DNA from: a virus
Reading direction: 5' to 3' (one strand)
Length of the DNA: 37,822 nt
Virus record (IMG/VR): IMGVR_UViG_3300042902_000356
Location: 1 to 37,822 of that record
The notes beneath the pieces are model-generated. The model was not told the DNA's origin, did no database searches, and saw only the letters and a program-made list of their open reading frames with translations. Positions 36,563 through 37,822 of the stretch are shown piece by piece. The stretch's first letter is position 1, and the number at the start of each line of letters is the position of its first letter. Both the position numbers and the translations under genes were made by a program.

Positions 36563-37349
36563 AACCCCGAGCCTGCGCGCCCTGGTGCAGCGCACGCCGG
36601 AACAAGCCCTGGCCTATCTACAGGCCAAGGGCAACCGCCTGTCCTGGAACTGGTGGGAGATGCAACGCGCCGCCCAGGCGCGCTCATTCACCGTCGCCAA
36701 GCTCGCCCGCCAGGACATCCTGGCCGACATCCGCAAGGCGGTTGAGAAGGCCCTGGCCGAAGGCAAGACCGAGCGCTGGTTCCGTGGCGAACTGGAGGAA
36801 GTGCTGCGCAAAAAGGGATGGTGGGGCAAGCAGGTGGACGTGGACCCGATCACCGGCGACGCCCAGCTCTACCAGGCCGGCAGCTACCGCCGCCTGGAAA
36901 CCATCTACCGAACCAACATGCAGACCGCCTACCAGGCCGGCCGTTGGAAGCAGTTCGAGGAGAATAGGGAGCGGGCGCCGTACCTACAGTATTTGGCTGT
37001 CCGGGACTCCAAAACCCGGCCGGCCCACGCCGCCCTGCACGGCAAGGTGTTCCACATCGATGACCCTATTTGGGACATCATCTATCCGCCGAACGGATTC
37101 AATTGCCGCTGCCGAGTTCGCGCTATGTCCCTCAAGGAAGTGCAGAAGCGAGGCCTCACGGTGATCACCGGCAGCGAGATCCACGAGCGCGACGCCCCCG
37201 GAAAGCCGCCGGTCGACAAGCGCACCGGCGAGACCGTCACCGACTGGAAGCAACGCGGCGTCTCCATTCCTGACCCGGCGATCCCGGGCGAGCGCCTCTA
37301 CCTCTGGGCAGACACCGGCTGGGACTACAACCCTGGGAAGGCCGCATGA
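36555..37349 (+). CDS. Head morphogenesis protein, Mu gpF-like
   Basis: A 264-residue minor head protein. An N-terminal helix-rich part (PSLRALVQRTPEQALAYLQA) leads into the SPP1 gp7-like domain: YRTNMQTAYQAGRWKQFEEN, LHGKVFHIDDPIW, YPPNGFNCRCRVRAMS, and a KRGL segment. It is probably injected or sits at the portal vertex. Its start overlaps the portal stop by 8 nt. A shorter paralogue of its C-terminal domain is found near the repressor (16517-16798). Confidence 0.92.
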   Translation: MVETPSLRALVQRTPEQALAYLQAKGNRLSWNWWEMQRAAQARSFTVAKLARQDILADIRKAVEKALAEGKTERWFRGELEEVLRKKGWWGKQVDVDPITGDAQLYQAGSYRRLETIYRTNMQTAYQAGRWKQFEENRERAPYLQYLAVRDSKTRPAHAALHGKVFHIDDPIWDIIYPPNGFNCRCRVRAMSLKEVQKRGLTVITGSEIHERDAPGKPPVDKRTGETVTDWKQRGVSIPDPAIPGERLYLWADTGWDYNPGKAA

Positions 37350-37822
37350 TCAAGTTCGAGATCAGCGACCGCCAGGTGATGGATGCCCTGGGCCGCCTAC
37401 TCGATGCCGGCCAGGATATGAGCGGCCCGATGGACGATATCCGGCGCCTGCTGGAGAACGCCACTGAGGATGCCTTCCAGAACCAGGCCGACCCGTGGGG
37501 CAATCCGTGGCAAGACCTCGCGGAGTCGACCAAGGCCGCGCGCGCCAAGAAGGGGCACTGGCCGGGCAGCATCCTCCAGGTCAGCGGCGGACTGATAGGC
37601 TCACTGAGTGGCGACTCTGGACCAGACTGGGCCGAGGCCGGATTCGGAAAGGTCTTTGCCGCCATCCAGAATCTGGGAGGGAAGGCCGGCCGCGGTGGAA
37701 AGACCACCATCCCGGCCCGCCGGTCGCTCCCGATCAATGAAGCCGGCGAGCTGCCTCCCGACCTGTCGAGCGACATCCTGGACGTTCTCCAGGACTATCT
37801 TGGGGACGCTTTGAAGGGGTAA
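37346..37822 (+). CDS. Virion morphogenesis protein, Mu gpG-like
   Basis: A 158-residue phage virion morphogenesis (gpG/tail completion) protein. It starts IKFEISDRQVMDALGRLLDA, has the conserved DPWGNPWQDLAESTKAAR motif, then ILQVSGGLIGSLS, and ends with TTIPARRSLPINEAGELP and a short helix. In Mu the next gene is I; here the stop is the last base of the window and I lies about 21 kb away on the other strand. Confidence 0.92.
   Translation: MIKFEISDRQVMDALGRLLDAGQDMSGPMDDIRRLLENATEDAFQNQADPWGNPWQDLAESTKAARAKKGHWPGSILQVSGGLIGSLSGDSGPDWAEAGFGKVFAAIQNLGGKAGRGGKTTIPARRSLPINEAGELPPDLSSDILDVLQDYLGDALKG

Noticed and set aside
1-37822. Eight-base match aggggtaa at both window ends as possible terminal repeat
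   Set aside because: Too short to be more than chance, and both copies overlap stop codons used to trim the window; no MuA end-binding repeats are visible at either edge.
1-37822. tRNA genes, rRNA, CRISPR arrays and IS elements
   Set aside because: I saw no cloverleaf-like or evenly spaced repeat structure and no transposase other than the phage's own MuA type; the IS110-type domain protein lacks a catalytic domain and terminal repeats.

Overview
The window is an almost complete Mu-like transposable bacteriophage (prophage or phage contig), about 37.8 kb, GC-rich with GC-ending codons, as expected for a phage of a high-GC pseudomonad-type or other gamma/betaproteobacterium. The evidence is a MuA-type DDE transposase next to a MuB-type AAA ATPase, plus Gam, GemA, a Mor-family activator, a Ner-like regulator and a full set of Mu-type head and contractile-tail genes. 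Three REP-like palindromes of the kind scattered through proteobacterial chromosomes lie in phage genes. The host species cannot be named from this sequence.

Layout. (1) 1-16305, minus strand: the late morphogenesis operon read leftward. Its order is protease/scaffold (Mu I/Z), decoration protein, major capsid, gp35-gp38, sheath, tube, tail chaperone with frameshift extension, tape measure, gp43-gp48, fibre, fibre assembly, a permuted NlpC/P60-like protein and a DUF6527-like protein. One plus-strand secreted-protein gene (7084-7449) is wedged into it. (2) 16306-18009, minus strand: a dyad promoter element, a terminator hairpin and a four-gene lysogeny cluster headed by an HTH repressor. (3) 18010-29904, plus strand: early promoter with an operator in its spacer, Ner-like protein, small early genes (one frameshifted gene on the opposite strand), transposase, MuB, many small overlapping accessory genes, Gam, GemA, Mor-like activator and an IS110-type-domain protein. 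(4) 29905-37822, plus strand: a second copy of the dyad element, then lysis genes (amidase, holin candidate, two spanins), terminase, portal, gpF and gpG.

How it works together. In Mu, gpG is followed by I and the tail genes in one rightward late block. Here the block is cut between G and I, and the I-to-fibre half lies on the other side of the repressor, pointing the other way. Both late operons begin with the same 18-base GC-rich dyad, each exactly 36 nt before the first ATG, and neither first ATG has a Shine-Dalgarno sequence. The simplest reading is that the single Mor-family activator (27933-28346) switches on two divergent late operons from matching sites. This is the most notable observation in the window.

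The window begins and ends exactly at stop codons of convergent outer genes. The transposon ends (MuA end-binding sites) and the host junctions must therefore lie outside it, if the layout is linear as given.
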